Shown here: positions 14,791-16,472 of the stretch, in pieces
Position numbering within the stretch: position 1 is the first letter of the stretch
Layout: every line of letters begins with the position of its first letter
Origin: Spirochaetaceae bacterium
Lineage (GTDB): Bacteria > Spirochaetota > Spirochaetia > WRBN01
Length of the DNA stretch: 16,472 bases
NCBI GenBank assembly: GCA_020024055.1
Contig: JAHHUI010000021.1
Coordinates: 1 to 16,472 of the forward strand
Direction: 5' to 3'
Made by a program: the position numbers and the translations under genes
The notes under the pieces: generated by a model
The model's input: only the letters and a program-made list of their open reading frames with translations
Database searches by the model: none
Told to the model about the DNA's origin: nothing

Positions 14791-16472
14791 ATGAGTGCGG
14801 ATAAATACATTCTTCCTGAAATATCAGCCAAACTGGCCCAAATTATTGAAATAGTGCGCGCAGAACAAAATCTTGATCTGCTTTTCCTGTCCAAGCAAAA
14901 TGCCCAGGGCTTGATCAGCGAAATTATCTCGCATAGATCAGGGCCGATAGAATCTATTTTTGATGCTTTCCCACAGCTGGAAAATGGGCATATCATCCTG
15001 TTCTGTCGCCACACGCGCCCATTACATACAACAGAAAAAGATGAAGAAATGGCACATTGCCTGGCCCACCAAGGCATTGGGCTTTATCTGCTGCATCCGA
15101 CTGCACAAAGACTGCGCCGCCTGAATGAATCTTCACTGCCCTCTGAAAATATCCAAATGCTGGATATGGATACCGTCGCTGCGCCTTTACAGCAAGGCGG
15201 CGCTCTGAGCAAGATGGTGAGCCATTATGAGCCGCGCGAAACACAGATTGCACTGCTGAAATTTATTTCCAGGCATTTTAATGAGAACACTATTGGCATC
15301 GCTGAAGGGGGAACAGGCGTGGGCAAAAGCTTTGCCTATCTCATTCCCGCCATCGAGTGGGCAGCAGCCAATCAAGAGCGCATTGTTATTTCGACAGCCA
15401 CCATCGCCCTGCAGCAACAGCTGATGAACAAAGATATTCCCCTGGTGAAACACATGCTGGGCAGCCATGTAAAGGCTGTACTGATTAAAGGCAAACAGAA
15501 TTATCTGTGTCTGCATCATTTATTTGAAATCATGGAAGAGGAAAAACTTTTCTTGAAAGAAGATGATCCGCTGCGGAAAATTGCCGACTGGGCAGAGGAA
15601 ACAAAAACAGGTGATAAAGCTGATTTGCCTTTTTTGCCGCCAGAGGATTTATGGAATCGGCTTTCTGGCGACACAGAAACATGCCTGGGTGCAAAATGTC
15701 CTTTTTATCAAAAATGTTTTATCTTTAAGGCTCGCAAAGAGGCAGCCCAGGCGCAGCTGTTGATTGTGAATCATCATTTATTCTTTGCCGACCTGGTCTT
15801 GCGCCTTGAAATGGAAAATGCTGTCTTGGGCATTCTGCCGCCATTTCGAAAAGTGATTTTTGACGAAGCGCATCAGATAGAGTCATCGGCCACACATTTT
15901 TTTTCCAGCACATTTTCCCACTTCAGCATACAAAGACAAATCGGCCGCCTGATTCGCCGTCGGGGACAGCAGGAAATGGGCCTGCTGGCTCAAATTGCCG
16001 CCGAATTGCCCGCCAGCGAATATCACAATGCCTGTATAGAAAAAACACGAGCAGCAATTGACGAACTGAGTAGCGCAATCGAAAATCTGCACACCCAAAA
16101 TATCGAATTGCATGAGCCCTCATTTCGCCTGTATGAAAGAACCAGCACACATATTATCTCTGCTGTGCTCCCTTTGCTGCAAAAACTTTTCCTTGCTTTA
16201 TCCTCGCTTTCAGAGCTTTTAAAAACACTGTATCATATCTTAGATGAAGTGTGTATGAATGCCGAGCTGATTACTGAATTGCGTCTGAGCTATAGGCGAT
16301 TGGTCCAATTAACAGAAATCTGCCAGAAATTCGTGCAATATCATCAGTATCCCAATGATATTTTCTGGGCCGAGCAAAGAAAAAATCGCTTTCAGGATAT
16401 TTATTATGTTTATATGTGCACGCCGCTGAATATCGCCATGATTTTAGATCAGTATTTATACAAGCAAAATTA
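14791..16472 (+). CDS. DinG/XPD-like iron-sulfur DNA helicase, 3'-truncated by the window
   Basis: This is an ATP-dependent superfamily 2 helicase of the DinG/YoaA/XPD type, which unwinds DNA 5' to 3' and resolves structures such as R-loops. 560 codons are open to the window end. Walker A is GGTGVGKS (173-180, K179), and the DEAH box is at 358-361. Four cysteines between them (C240, C298, C303, C309) match the iron-sulfur cluster ligands of the family, and LLIVNHHLFF precedes the DEAH box as usual. The frame is cut near where the TSATL motif would be expected, so motifs III-VI lie beyond the window. About 150 residues precede the YEPRETQ (Q-motif-like) segment and do not look like the DnaQ-type exonuclease of Firmicute DinG. 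ATG 14791 follows AAAGGG, which overlaps the maf stop, so this is the third gene of the operon. Confidence 0.9.
   Translation, partial: MSADKYILPEISAKLAQIIEIVRAEQNLDLLFLSKQNAQGLISEIISHRSGPIESIFDAFPQLENGHIILFCRHTRPLHTTEKDEEMAHCLAHQGIGLYLLHPTAQRLRRLNESSLPSENIQMLDMDTVAAPLQQGGALSKMVSHYEPRETQIALLKFISRHFNENTIGIAEGGTGVGKSFAYLIPAIEWAAANQERIVISTATIALQQQLMNKDIPLVKHMLGSHVKAVLIKGKQNYLCLHHLFEIMEEEKLFLKEDDPLRKIADWAEETKTGDKADLPFLPPEDLWNRLSGDTETCLGAKCPFYQKCFIFKARKEAAQAQLLIVNHHLFFADLVLRLEMENAVLGILPPFRKVIFDEAHQIESSATHFFSSTFSHFSIQRQIGRLIRRRGQQEMGLLAQIAAELPASEYHNACIEKTRAAIDELSSAIENLHTQNIELHEPSFRLYERTSTHIISAVLPLLQKLFLALSSLSELLKTLYHILDEVCMNAELITELRLSYRRLVQLTEICQKFVQYHQYPNDIFWAEQRKNRFQDIYYVYMCTPLNIAMILDQYLYKQN

Overview
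The window is a moderate-GC (about 45% by eye), gene-dense bacterial chromosome segment. It carries ten genes on both strands, two of them touching or cut by the window ends. The mix points to an anaerobic, fermentative spirochaete, probably of the Treponema/Spirochaetales type: maturases for [FeFe]-hydrogenase, a RecBCD-type RecC, a protein resembling the spirochaetal DUF5312 family, and a DUF115/Maf (flagellin-modification type) protein. The lineage is inferred from remembered family distributions, not from a search. The standard genetic code fits: TAA, TAG and TGA all serve as stops.

Layout. (1) 1-396: a small unidentified gene, possibly 5'-truncated, that converges on hydG and shares a palindromic stop with it. 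(2) 2852-391, minus strand: hydE then hydG, overlapping by 7 bp, two of the three maturases that build the H-cluster; hydF and the hydrogenase itself are not here. (3) 2932-6228: recC, divergent from hydE across 79 bp, with no recB or recD beside it. (4) 6380-7912: a DUF5312-like protein of unknown function, ending in a clear intrinsic terminator. (5) 8055-9917: htpG (Hsp90), with a strong sigma70-type promoter whose -10 lies inside a perfect 14-bp palindrome. (6) 11342-9987, minus strand: radA, converging on htpG. (7) 11527 to the window end: a likely three-gene operon of a membrane-anchored SurA/PpiD-like prolyl isomerase, a Maf/DUF115 protein and a DinG/XPD-like iron-sulfur helicase cut by the window edge. 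radA and this operon diverge from back-to-back promoters.

How the genes fit together. RecC, RadA and the DinG-like helicase are DNA recombination and repair functions. HtpG and the prolyl isomerase are folding factors, in the cytoplasm and on the outer face of the inner membrane respectively. The Maf protein suggests flagellin modification, and HydE/HydG point to hydrogen metabolism. No mobile element, CRISPR array, tRNA or rRNA was found. The window is mostly housekeeping. Its least explained parts are the DUF5312-like protein, the extra N-terminal region of the DinG-like helicase, the unidentified gene at 1-396, and the palindromes at the htpG and radA promoters.
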